Counted from the stretch's first letter, positions 18,496 to 26,078 are shown. The stretch is 43,264 bases of DNA from Solirubrobacteraceae bacterium (GCA_017882375.1 JADGPP010000025.1:1-43264), one strand, 5' to 3'. Numbers and translations are program-made. Notes: generated by a model not told the origin, from the sequence alone.

Positions 18496-18924
18496 ATGTT
18501 CGTGTTGATCGTGGGAGCTGGGCGCGTCGGCTCGGCAGTCGCCAAGACGGCGCTAGCCGCCGGCCATCAAGTCTCGGTGCTCGACGAGGACACGCTCTCG
18601 CACGAGCGCCTGGATGCAGGACAGGCCGCCAGCTGGGAGGAAGCGGGCGGTCAGTTCACCGTGGGCACGGCGCTTGAGATCGACGCGCTGGTCCAGGCGG
18701 GGATCGAGCGCGCGGAGGTGTTCATCGCCTCCACCGACGGTGACAACACGAATCTGATCATCGCCCAGATCGCCCAGCGCCGGTTCGGCGTGGAGAAGGT
18801 GATCGTGCGCGTGATGGACCCGGCGCGCGCGAGCTGGTACGGCGAACAGGGCCTGCATACGATCTCCCCGACCAAGCACGCGATCGAGATGTTCGAGCAC
18901 GCGCTCGCCCCCGAGCCGGCCTGA
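18496..18924 (+). CDS. TrkA-N domain (RCK/KTN) protein, single domain
   Basis: A 142-residue Rossmann-fold nucleotide-binding protein. Residues 3-20 hold the dinucleotide motif LIVGAGRVGSAVAKTALA; FIASTDGDNTNLIIAQIAQRRF and VIVRVMDPARASWYGEQGLHTI are typical of KTN domains that gate potassium transporters by binding NAD(H) or ATP. The C-terminal RCK_C domain is absent, so it may pair with the full-length TrkA encoded two bases downstream. ATG 18496. Confidence 0.9.
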   Translation: MFVLIVGAGRVGSAVAKTALAAGHQVSVLDEDTLSHERLDAGQAASWEEAGGQFTVGTALEIDALVQAGIERAEVFIASTDGDNTNLIIAQIAQRRFGVEKVIVRVMDPARASWYGEQGLHTISPTKHAIEMFEHALAPEPA

Positions 18925-18926
18925 GC

Positions 18927-19604
18927 ATGTACGCGATCATCGTCGGAGCCGGCAAGGTCGGCCGCAACCTCGCGCGAGAGCTGATCGACAAGGGTCACGA
19001 GGTCACGTTGATCGAGTCCTCGCGCCCGCGCTACCTGGCGATCGAGGAAGAGCTCGAGCACTCCGTCCAGTACGGGGACGCAACCGAGCTGTGGGTGCTC
19101 GAGCGCTCGGGCATCCAGCGCGCGGATCTGGTCATCGCGGTCACCGGCGACGACGAGGACAACATGCTCGTCTGCCAGGTCGCCAAGGAGAAGTACCTCT
19201 GCGATCGCATCATCGCGCGCGTCAACAACCCGCGAAACCACGACCACTTCCGCCTGCTCGGGATCCAGCCGGCGGTCTCCGCGACCGACCTGATCCTGCG
19301 CCTGATCGAGCACGAGGTGCCCCGCTACGGCCTCGTGCATCTGCTCGCGCTGGAAGAGGAGCGCCTGGAGATCATCGAGCTCGAGGTCAGCGCAGATGCG
19401 CCGACGGTCGGCGAGACGGTCGCCGACATCAACCTTCCCGAGGGCAGCCTGATCATCTCGGTGCTGCGCGGCGGGTCCGGCTTCGTGCCCAAGCCCGACA
19501 CGGTGATCGAGGCCGGCGACGAAGTGCTGCTCGTGCTCGACCCCGGGCTGGAGGAGGCGATCACCGCCTACTTCGCTCCGAACGGGGTGGGGAGCACCGG
19601 CTAG
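18927..19604 (+). CDS. trkA: Potassium uptake protein TrkA (KTN + RCK_C)
   Basis: A 225-residue two-domain regulator. The N-terminal KTN domain has IIVGAGKVGRNLARELIDKGHEVTLIE-type sequence, Asp at the end of beta2-equivalent ESSRPR, VQYGDATELWVLERSGIQRADLVIAVTGDDEDNM, and RIIARVNNPRNHDHF. The C-terminal TrkA_C domain covers about 140-220 (LEIIELEVSADAPTVGETV to ITAYFAPNG). It sits in the cytoplasm on a K+ channel or transporter. No TrkH/TrkG channel gene is nearby; the only transporter in the cluster is the APC-USP protein. Confidence 0.93.
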   Translation: MYAIIVGAGKVGRNLARELIDKGHEVTLIESSRPRYLAIEEELEHSVQYGDATELWVLERSGIQRADLVIAVTGDDEDNMLVCQVAKEKYLCDRIIARVNNPRNHDHFRLLGIQPAVSATDLILRLIEHEVPRYGLVHLLALEEERLEIIELEVSADAPTVGETVADINLPEGSLIISVLRGGSGFVPKPDTVIEAGDEVLLVLDPGLEEAITAYFAPNGVGSTG

Positions 19605-19665
19605 GAGTTGTCGGACGGCCAGGCTGCCGCGTACGGTTTGGCTATCATTTTTCGCCGACGCGCGG

Positions 19666-19738
19666 TCCGGGATAGTCCAATTGGCAGTGACGCCCGGTTC
19701 TGGTCCGGGAGATTGGGGTTCGAGTCCCTGTCCCGGAG
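19666..19738 (+). tRNA. tRNA-Gln (anticodon CTG)
   Basis: Cloverleaf readable: acceptor TCCGGGA / TCCCGGA, anticodon stem CCCGG / CCGGG enclosing loop TTCTGGT (anticodon CTG, Gln), T-loop TTCGAGT, discriminator G. CCA is not encoded. A TATCAT box at 19643 may be its -10. Bases 19719-19738 recur exactly at 21524-21543. Confidence 0.95.
19719..19738 (+). repeat. Attachment-site core, proximal copy (in tRNA-Gln 3' end)
   Basis: The 20-mer TTCGAGTCCCTGTCCCGGAG covers the T-loop through the acceptor 3' strand. An identical copy occurs 1,805 bases downstream; the flanking bases differ on both sides. Confidence 0.8.
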
Positions 19739-19744
19739 TTTGCA

Positions 19745-19771
19745 AAAGCCCTGCTAACAGCGGGCTTTCCT
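19745..19771 (+). terminator. Terminator of tRNA-Gln
   Basis: AAAGCCC (19745-19751) pairs with GGGCTTT (19762-19768), with an inner GCT/AGC extension, loop AAC and one bulged T. The 3' side ends TTTCCT and is followed immediately by the group II intron 5' end, the kind of site used by group IIC introns. Confidence 0.75.
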
Positions 19772-20200
19772 GTGTACGCCGGGCATGACCAGCCGCTCGG
19801 GGGTGCAAGTCCCCTGTGGAGGTTGATCGCGCCAACCACAAGCCGAGGGCAACTGCGTCGTCGCGAGGCGGGGTGGGAAGGAAGCTGGAGGCGAATTCGC
19901 GACCCGAGAGATACGAACCGCATCAGAGGCGGGGCGGCCCGGGCGAGCCAGCACGATGTGGCGAAGCCCGATGCCATCAAGGGGCCGTCACGTAAATGCG
20001 ACGGGTGCGCATGGGGTGTCTTTGATGAGGCAAACTACTGGCCAAGCAGGGCGAAACAGCTGTACGATGCGCGCCAGGACGGAAGAAGCTGTATCCTCCG
20101 CGCGCGGAGGAGTGCCTGTTGGGGGTTTTCGGCTGGCTTTCGTCCGAACAGGCTCCCTGGAGGGGGCGAGGACAATGCTCAAGGGCTAGGCGTCCTGGGG
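19772..20200 (+). mobile_element. Group II intron remnant, 5' portion (no domain V, no maturase)
   Basis: Begins GTGTACGCC, matching the GUGYG 5' consensus. It continues with a hairpin GGGG-TGCAAGT-CCCC, a second hairpin around 19815-19842, GAGGGCAACTGCGTCGT, GGAAGGAAGC and GATACGAACCGCATC, a sequence set I know from domain I of bacterial group II introns. No reverse-transcriptase ORF follows, only ATGCTCAAGGGCTAG at 20174-20188 where one might have begun. The conserved domain V hairpin (AGC ... GAAA ... GTTC) was not found. The 3' limit is approximate. The 144-codon ORF across this region is ribozyme RNA, not protein. Confidence 0.65.
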
Positions 20201-20220
20201 TGATGAGAATGGAGACAGAT

Positions 20221-21000
20221 ATGACTGGAAGGATTCCTAAGACGGCCGCGAGGCTGTCTGCGGCTATTCTCGCGGCAACTGCGCTCTTGGCCATCGTGGC
20301 TGGGACAGCGGGTGCCGAAGTGGTCTACAACAACGTTCCGAGCCCGTTGCCCGCGAACTTTGCGTCGATCGGCTTGGCGGCGACCTCCACTTCGGAGTTC
20401 GGCGGCCAGGTCGAACTCGCGGGTACAGCCCGCAAGAACCCGGAAGTGACGGTCGTGATGAGCAGTTGGACATGTGAAACCGGAGCGTGGTTCAGCAAAG
20501 ACTGCAAAACGACCAAGAACAAGACGTTCAAGGTGCCGGTCACTATCCGCATATACGGGACGGGGCCGGGAGAACTGGCCGAGCCGCCGCTCGCGGAAAA
20601 GACGAAGACCGTCAAGATGCAGTACCGGCCGTCTTCAAACCCGTCGTTGTGCCCGGGGGGGGAGACGTGGTACCAGGAATCTACAAAAGAATGCTCCCAC
20701 GGCCTCGCGTTCGCGATCGGGCCGATCAAGCTGAAGTCCAAGAAAATGCCCAAGAACGTGATCGTCACGGTCGCCTACCCACCCACAGGGCCGGCTGAAT
20801 CTCTGAACATATCGGTAAGCGAACCGCCGGAAAAAACACTGTCGGTGGGTAAACAGCCGGTGGAAGAATGGTTTGCCAACTCGAAATCGAGCGAAATGTA
20901 TTGCCCAGGAGCGAAAGACGTGGGCAAACTTGGACCCGAGGAAGGGGTGGGCTGCCAAGGAGTCAACTACCAGCCTGTGATTGCGATCAGCGCCGAATAG
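20221..21000 (+). CDS. Secreted protein of unknown function (island passenger gene)
   Basis: A 259-residue protein with a clear signal peptide: basic MTGRIPKTAARLSAA, hydrophobic core ILAATALLAIVAG, cleavage near AGA-EV. The mature part starts VVYNNVPSPLPANFAS and contains TSEFGGQVELAG, VTVVMSSWTCETG, and FKVPVTIRIYGTGPG, a pattern I associate with a secreted family of soil actinobacteria whose function is unknown. Six or so Cys, spaced for disulfides. ATG 20221 was chosen for GGAG six bases upstream; upstream ATG/GTG codons lie in the intron remnant. Codon use is less GC-biased than neighbours (frequent AAA, ATA), suggesting transfer. Followed by a strong terminator. Confidence 0.8.
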   Translation: MTGRIPKTAARLSAAILAATALLAIVAGTAGAEVVYNNVPSPLPANFASIGLAATSTSEFGGQVELAGTARKNPEVTVVMSSWTCETGAWFSKDCKTTKNKTFKVPVTIRIYGTGPGELAEPPLAEKTKTVKMQYRPSSNPSLCPGGETWYQESTKECSHGLAFAIGPIKLKSKKMPKNVIVTVAYPPTGPAESLNISVSEPPEKTLSVGKQPVEEWFANSKSSEMYCPGAKDVGKLGPEEGVGCQGVNYQPVIAISAE

Positions 21001-21030
21001 GCAAGACCAGCGATCCGGATGTGCAGCATC

Positions 21031-21065
21031 TGACGACGGCCCCGCCAATGGCGGGGCCGTCGTCA
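21031..21065 (+). terminator. Strong hairpin terminator after the secreted-protein gene
   Basis: Perfect 16-base stem TGACGACGGCCCCGCC / GGCGGGGCCGTCGTCA with the loop AAT, 30 bases after the stop at 21000. The most stable simple hairpin in the window. No T-tract. Confidence 0.85.
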
Positions 21066-21215
21066 CGTAATGACTGTCACCGAATTGGCAGGCTGGTCGC
21101 CGTTGTTGCGCTAGGGCTGGGGCTGCCGTCGGGTGGCAGCGCCGGCAGGGGCACGATGTGATACCTGCGTAGATCGTCTTACGATCGTGATCAAGTATCG
21201 GGAGGACGGACGCCG
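21066..21215. other. Spacer inside the island, no gene seen
   Basis: Between the terminator and the transposase remnant. Contains a short palindromic stretch GATCGT-CTT-ACGATC at 21172-21186 and no supported ORF. Probably decayed IS or island sequence. Confidence 0.4.
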
Positions 21216-21395
21216 TTGGCCGGCGGCGCCTGGTCTCTGAAGGAGGGCATGCAGGAGACGCTCACCGTCACTCGCCTCGGGGTCCGCGGCGCGCTGAAGC
21301 GCACGCTGCAGAGCACCAACCCTTGCGAGTCGATGATCGAGTGTGTCCGCCGATCCAGCCGCAACGAAGAGGTCGCTACGCTCGTCACCGTCTGA
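21216..21395 (+). pseudogene. IS256-family (Mutator-type) transposase remnant
   Basis: The frame from 21216 reads GGAWSLKEGMQETLTVTRLG, then VRGALKRTLQSTNPCESMIE and CVRRSSRN, which is the C-terminal region of IS256-group transposases (SL-EGM-ETLTVTRLGV ... STNP-ESMIE). After SRN it jumps to EEVATLVTV and a stop, which looks like the extreme C-terminus; the usual R-KRW...RW-AAGM...YR-LA stretch of about 60 residues is missing. No start, no catalytic DDE residues and no intact ends remain. Bases 21396-21508 may be the IS right flank. Confidence 0.75.
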
Positions 21396-21508
21396 GAATC
21401 ACACCCGGGTCGCCACCGAAGTTCCACGCCGGCCGGGACATCCTCGAACCCGGTCCGGCCCAAGCTCTGCAACCACGCGGGATTTGGCTCTAGCAGTAGG
21501 ATTGCGCC

Positions 21509-22093
21509 ATGACGCTGACACGATTCGAGTCCCTGTCCCGGAGCTCGATCAGAAAGCTCCGAATTGTGGTGGCGCAGGTAGCATTTGTGCTCGCGGCTTG
21601 CGCGGCACTGGCGTCCACCGCCCAGGCCGCCCACACGATCTCCTGGGGCAGTCCCTTGCGAACGCCCCCGTCGCGCACGCTGAGCGCACCGGTCGACGCC
21701 GCCTACTGGCAGCAGTCGGTGGCGCCGAAGGCGGGGCAGATCGTCACGATCACGCTGTGGGGCCGTGTGGCCAGCGGCCAGCCGACGATCCTCTTTCAGG
21801 ACCTGCGCCCGATCGGTGGCGGCAGGTTGAAGGTCATCAGCACGACGCAGCCGTTCAAGCTGACCGGGACGACGGCCAAGCGCACGTTCAGGCCGATCAA
21901 CTTCTTCGTGCACAAGGGCGATCACGTCGGCTTGGCGACGATCGGCGGCAGCTACGAGGTCTTCGCGGCGGCTCCCGGTGGGACGACCAACGGCTTCGTC
22001 GGCGCCGGTGGCGACATGAACGGCAGTCAGTTCAGCGGCAAAGCGCACAGCGGCATCGAACTGCTGCAGCGGATGGGCGAGCGCGTCGGCTGA
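21509..22093 (+). CDS. Secreted protein of unknown function whose N-terminus includes a tRNA remnant
   Basis: A 194-residue protein with a signal peptide: n-region MTLTRFESLSRSSIRKLR, hydrophobic core IVVAQVAFVLAACAALAS, cleavage near AQA-AH. The mature part reads HTISWGSPLRTPPSRTLSAP, then VTITLWGRVASGQPTILFQD, and ends GIELLQRMGERVG; it resembles no family I can name, though it has the look of a beta-sandwich fibre or carbohydrate-binding fold. ATG 21509 lies on the island side of the att copy, with a weak AGGA upstream. The next in-frame candidates are GTGs at 21566/21569, which would leave a signal peptide without charge. Confidence 0.7.
   Translation: MTLTRFESLSRSSIRKLRIVVAQVAFVLAACAALASTAQAAHTISWGSPLRTPPSRTLSAPVDAAYWQQSVAPKAGQIVTITLWGRVASGQPTILFQDLRPIGGGRLKVISTTQPFKLTGTTAKRTFRPINFFVHKGDHVGLATIGGSYEVFAAAPGGTTNGFVGAGGDMNGSQFSGKAHSGIELLQRMGERVG
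21524..21543 (+). repeat. Attachment-site core, distal copy
   Basis: Exact second copy of TTCGAGTCCCTGTCCCGGAG from the tRNA-Gln 3' end, without the 5' half of the tRNA, as expected for the far end of an element integrated in a tRNA gene. It lies in frame inside the 21509-22093 gene and encodes FESLSRS of its signal-peptide n-region. Confidence 0.8.
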
Positions 22094-22150
22094 GGACCGG
22101 GCGTGCGGGCTTGGCGTTCGCTGCGACGCTGCGCGACACGCACGAGCCGC

Positions 22151-22198
22151 CTGCGCCGCCGCCTACGCCGCCGCCTGCGCCGCCGCCTGCGCCGCCCA
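22151..22198. repeat. 12-base tandem repeat at the 3' end of the ABC exporter gene
   Basis: Four units at 22151, 22163, 22175 and 22187: CTGCGCCGCCGC, CTACGCCGCCGC, CTGCGCCGCCGC, CTGCGCCGCCCA. On the coding strand each encodes QAAA. In the second unit CTG is CTA, which turns CAG (Gln) into the TAG that ends the gene. Confidence 0.85.
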
Positions 22199-24103
22199 GT
22201 CGCGATACAGCTCGTAGTAGCGCCCTTCGGCGGCGATCAGCTCGTCGTGCGTGCCCTGCTCGGCGATGCGGCCGTGTTCGAGCACGACGATGCGACCGGC
22301 CTGGCGGATCGTCGACAGGCGGTGGGCGATGACGATCGACGTGCGCCCGGCGAGCAGCCGGCGCAGGCCTTGCTCGATGCGCGCCTCGGAATGTATGTCG
22401 ACGTTGGAGGTGGCCTCGTCGAGCACGAGGATGCGCGGGTCGGCGATCAGCGCGCGCGCGAAGGCGATCAGCTGGCGCTGGCCGGCCGACAGCTGCGTGC
22501 CACGCTCGCCGACTTCGGTGTCATAGCCGCTGGGCAGCTCGGAGATGAACTCCTCGGCGCCGACCGCGGCGGCGGCGGCGCGGATCTGATCGGCGTCGGC
22601 GTCGGGGCGCCCGAAGGCGATGTTTTCGGCGACGGTGCCGGAGAACAGGAAGGCCTCCTGCGGGACGATGCCCATCTGCGAGCGCAGCGAGCTGCTGGCG
22701 ACCTCGCGCAGGTCGTGGCCGTCGACGAGCACAGCACCGGAGGTCGGGTCGTAGAAGCGCGCGATCAGCTTGGCCATCGTCGACTTGCCGGCGCCGGTGG
22801 CGCCGACGAGCGCAACGGTCTGCCCGGGCGGGATCTGCAGGCTGACATGATCGAGCGCGAGCACCTGCTCGTCGGTGGCCGAGCCGTTGCTGGCCGAGCC
22901 GTTCGCGCTGGCGCCATTGGAGCCCGCGATGTTGGAGCCCGCGCCGTTGGCGTCCGAGCCGGCGACGGCCGTCGCCGGCGATCGCTGCGGCCGGCGCGCG
23001 TAGGCGAAGGAGACGTCGTCGAAGTCGACCTCGCCGGAGATGCGCCCGAGCTCGAGCGCGCCGGGGCGATCGTCGAGATCGGGGCGCACGTCGAGCAGCT
23101 GGAAGATCTTCTCCAGCGCGGCCATGCCGGATTGGTAGGTGGCGTACAGCTGGGAGAGCTGCTGGATCGGTTCGAACAGGTTCGACAGCGCGGCGACGAA
23201 GGCGACGACGGTGCCGACTGTGATGTGGCCTTCGATCGCCTGCAGCCCGCCGTAGAGGACGATTGCGGCGACGGCGACGCCGGAGAGCATTTCGACGGTG
23301 GGGAAGTACGCGGCGTTGAGCTTGACGGTCGTCATGTTCGCGTCGCGGTTGTCCTGGTTGAGCTCGGTGAACTGCGCCTCGTGCACGGGCTCCTGGGCGA
23401 AGCTGCGCACGACGCGGATGCCCGAGAGCGTCTCCTGTAGGTAGGCGGTGATCGAGCCGATCGTCTCGCGCGTGCGGCGGAAGGCGCCGGCGGAGACGAT
23501 GCGAAACCACAGCGACCCGGCGAGCAGCAGCGGCAGCACGCAGAAGGTGATCAGCGCGAGCTTGACGTCGAGGTAGAGCAGGATGCCGACGGTCCCGATC
23601 AGCGTCAGCCCGGCCTGGAAGAGCGTGACGACGGAGTCGGTGACGAGGCTGTCGAGCGCCTCGACGTCGTTGGTGATGCGCGAGATCAGCACGCCCGCCG
23701 GCCGGCTCTCGTAGAAGCCGATCGGCAGCGTCTGCAGGTGCGTGAAGATGCGGATGCGCAGGTCGGCGAGCACGCGCTGGCCGACCCAGCCGACGAGGTA
23801 GGTCTGCAGGTAGGTCATCAGCCACACCAGCAGCGCGGAGACGAGGAAGGCGACGACGACGACCACGAGCGTGGTCACGCTGTGGTGGGCGATGCCTTTG
23901 TCGATCGCCGCGCGCGCGAGCAGCGGCGGCGCGAGCGATGCGCCGGTTCCGACGACCAGCGCCACGAGCATGGCGATCGCCCGTGTGCGATAGGGCTTGA
24001 TCAGCGCGAGCAGGCCGCGCAGGTTGCGCCCGCGCGTGCCGCGACTGGCGCGCTCGCCGGTCCACTGCGACTGGTTGGGGCCTCTGCCGACCATCGGGCT
24101 CAC
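22163..24103 (-). CDS. ABC exporter, fused membrane and ATPase domains (subunit 2)
   Basis: A 646-residue half-transporter of the multidrug/lipid exporter type. The six-helix domain is at about 30-320; the ATPase domain (about 355-630) has Walker A GATGAGKST, Q-loop VPQEAF, a signature reading LSAGQRQ, Walker B ILVLDEAT and the switch His in IAHRLST. LSAGQ replaces the canonical LSGGQ. A Ser/Asn/Gly/Ala linker (about 386-412) is inserted near the A-loop. GTG 24103 overlaps the stop of the upstream subunit; ATG three codons later is possible. With that gene it probably forms a heterodimer. Substrate unknown. Confidence 0.92.
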   Translation of the reverse strand: MSPMVGRGPNQSQWTGERASRGTRGRNLRGLLALIKPYRTRAIAMLVALVVGTGASLAPPLLARAAIDKGIAHHSVTTLVVVVVAFLVSALLVWLMTYLQTYLVGWVGQRVLADLRIRIFTHLQTLPIGFYESRPAGVLISRITNDVEALDSLVTDSVVTLFQAGLTLIGTVGILLYLDVKLALITFCVLPLLLAGSLWFRIVSAGAFRRTRETIGSITAYLQETLSGIRVVRSFAQEPVHEAQFTELNQDNRDANMTTVKLNAAYFPTVEMLSGVAVAAIVLYGGLQAIEGHITVGTVVAFVAALSNLFEPIQQLSQLYATYQSGMAALEKIFQLLDVRPDLDDRPGALELGRISGEVDFDDVSFAYARRPQRSPATAVAGSDANGAGSNIAGSNGASANGSASNGSATDEQVLALDHVSLQIPPGQTVALVGATGAGKSTMAKLIARFYDPTSGAVLVDGHDLREVASSSLRSQMGIVPQEAFLFSGTVAENIAFGRPDADADQIRAAAAAVGAEEFISELPSGYDTEVGERGTQLSAGQRQLIAFARALIADPRILVLDEATSNVDIHSEARIEQGLRRLLAGRTSIVIAHRLSTIRQAGRIVVLEHGRIAEQGTHDELIAAEGRYYELYRDWAAQAAAQAAA

Positions 24104-25995
24104 AGGCCGCTCACCTCGCGCTCGCGTGGCTTGCGCGTCAGGAAGACCTGGTCGGGCAGGCCCTTCTCGACGATCTCGCGATACAGCTCGGAGGCCTCGA
24201 GCAGGTGCTCGTGGTCGCCTTGCGCGACGACGCGCCCGTGGTCGAGCACGACGATCTCGTCGGCGAGCGAGATCGTCGACAGGCGGTGGGCGATGACGAA
24301 CGTCGTGCGCCCGGCCATCGCCTCGTCGAGCGCCACCTTGATGGCCTGCTCGGTCGAGGCGTCGACCGACGACGTCGCGTCGTCGAGGATCAGCACGCGC
24401 GGGTCGGCGAGCAGCGCGCGGGCGATCGCGATGCGCTGACGCTGCCCGCCGGACAGCGACAGCCCGCGCTCGCCGACGCGCGTGTCAAAGCCCTGGGGCA
24501 GGCGCGCGACGAAGTCAAAGGCCTGCGCGCGGCGCGCGGCGTCTTCGATCTCCGCCAAGCCCGCCTCCGGGCGGCCGTAGGCGATGTTCTCGGCGACGCT
24601 GGCGGAGAACAGGAACGGGTCGTCTGAGACGACGGCGACGGCTTTGCGCAGCGAGGTCAGCTCGACGGTGCGCACGTCGGCGCCGTCGAGCAGCACGTGG
24701 CCCTCGCTGGCGTCGTACAACCGCGAGATCAGCGAGACGAGGCTGGTCTTGCCCGAACCGGTGCCGCCGACGAGCGCGACGGTGGCGCCGGCGGGGACGT
24801 CGAGGTCGACGTCGCAGAGCACCGCGCGCACCGGGCGCGCCTTGCGCGCGACGCCGTCGCGATCGCCGTCGAGCGTGAACTCGCGAGGCGCCGCGTAGAC
24901 GGCGCCGAAGTCGTCGGCTTCGTCGTAGCGCAGCGTCACGCCGCGCAGCTGAACGTGGCCGTTGCCGGGCGGCAGGGGCGGCGCGTCGGGCGGCTGCACG
25001 ATGCGCGGCCCGCGGTCGAGCACCTGGAAGATGCGTGCGCCGGAGGCGGTCGCGCGCTGGGCCAGGCCGAGCGTGACGCCGAGCGAGCGCATCGGCCCGA
25101 TGAGCATGTTCAGGTACAGGTAGAACTGGCTGAACTGGCCGAGGGTCAAATGGGCGTGGATCACGCTGCGCCCGCCGAGCAGCAGCACGGCGGCGAGCCC
25201 GAGCTGGGGCAGGAAGCCGATCGCCGGGTTGAACGTCGCCTCCAGGCGCGTGGCGACCATCGACTGGTCGAACACACGCGAGACGCTGTGGCGAAAGCGC
25301 TGCAGCTGGTGTGGCTCGCGCGCGAAGGACTTGACGACGCGCACGCCGGAGATGTTCTCCTCGGCGTCGGCGGTGAGCTCGGCGATGCGCTGCTGGACCT
25401 CCTGGATGGCCGGGCGCGCGGTGCGCCCGTAGCGCTGGGAGATGAACACGACGAACGGCACGGGCGCCATGGCGATCAGCCCGAGCCCGGGGTTGATGAG
25501 GATCATCGCGGCGCCGGCGAGCACGAGCGTGAGCGCAGACTGCAGGATGAACACGAGGCCGTAGCCGAGGAAGAAGCGCACGGCCTGCAGGTCGACGGTC
25601 GCGCGCGACATCAGCTGGCCGGTCTGCTGGCGGTCGAAGAAGCTCAGCTCCAGGCGCTGCAGATGGCCGTACAGGCGCTTGCGCAGATCGAATTCGATGC
25701 CGAGCGAGATCTGCCCGGCGATCATCCGCCGAAAGTACGTCAGCACCCAGCGTGCGAGCACGACGCTGACGATCACCAGCGCGAGCACGAGCAGCGTGTG
25801 GCGGTCGTGCGCGCGCTGGACGAGCTCGTGGCGATGGGCGTGCGTGTTGCCGTGCTGGATCGCTTCGACGGCCGAGCCGGTGAAGTGAGGGATCAGCACG
25901 GTCATGACCATCGCGGCGCTGGCGAGCAGCCAGGAGACGAGCAGCCCGCGCTTGTACGGGCGAAGGAAGCCGAGCAGTCTGTAGAACGTGGTCAT
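24100..25995 (-). CDS. ABC exporter, fused membrane and ATPase domains (subunit 1)
   Basis: A 631-residue half-transporter starting [19 protein letters not shown]. Six-helix domain at about 10-310; ATPase domain at about 335-620 with Walker [10 protein letters not shown], canonical LSGGQRQ, Walker [13 protein letters not shown] and IAHRLST. Walker B ends Asp-Asp (LDDAT) where catalytic sites carry LDEAT. So its own site pairs D for E while the partner has LDEAT with a degenerate LSAGQ, the asymmetry of heterodimeric exporters such as TM287/288. ATG 25995 is chosen by homology; the upstream 102 in-frame residues are not family-like. A GATAAT box at 26012-26017 lies close, giving a short leader. 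Confidence 0.93.
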   Translation of the reverse strand: MTTFYRLLGFLRPYKRGLLVSWLLASAAMVMTVLIPHFTGSAVEAIQHGNTHAHRHELVQRAHDRHTLLVLALVIVSVVLARWVLTYFRRMIAGQISLGIEFDLRKRLYGHLQRLELSFFDRQQTGQLMSRATVDLQAVRFFLGYGLVFILQSALTLVLAGAAMILINPGLGLIAMAPVPFVVFISQRYGRTARPAIQEVQQRIAELTADAEENISGVRVVKSFAREPHQLQRFRHSVSRVFDQSMVATRLEATFNPAIGFLPQLGLAAVLLLGGRSVIHAHLTLGQFSQFYLYLNMLIGPMRSLGVTLGLAQRATASGARIFQVLDRGPRIVQPPDAPPLPPGNGHVQLRGVTLRYDEADDFGAVYAAPREFTLDGDRDGVARKARPVRAVLCDVDLDVPAGATVALVGGTGSGKTSLVSLISRLYDASEGHVLLDGADVRTVELTSLRKAVAVVSDDPFLFSASVAENIAYGRPEAGLAEIEDAARRAQAFDFVARLPQGFDTRVGERGLSLSGGQRQRIAIARALLADPRVLILDDATSSVDASTEQAIKVALDEAMAGRTTFVIAHRLSTISLADEIVVLDHGRVVAQGDHEHLLEASELYREIVEKGLPDQVFLTRKPREREVSGL

Positions 25996-26011
25996 AGTTG
26001 TATGGGCAACG

Positions 26012-26017
26012 ATTATC
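26012..26017 (-). promoter_or_regulatory. Candidate -10 box of the ABC exporter operon
   Basis: GATAAT on the minus strand, 16 bases before the ATG at 25995. No convincing -35 hexamer is visible. A start about seven bases downstream would leave a leader of roughly 10 bases or none. Confidence 0.35.
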
Positions 26018-26078
26018 GCAGGCGCCCGGAGAGCGGTGGCGAACGCCGGCGCCGGCGGGCTGGGCCTAAGCTTGGCTG

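Noticed and set aside
19772-20203. A 143-residue plus-strand protein
   Set aside because: The DNA matches group II intron domain I, the frame has no ribosome-binding site, and the composition is not protein-like.
20200-21523. Search for a group II intron domain V
   Set aside because: No AGC...GAAA...GTTC hairpin is present up to the distal att copy, so the intron is treated as truncated.
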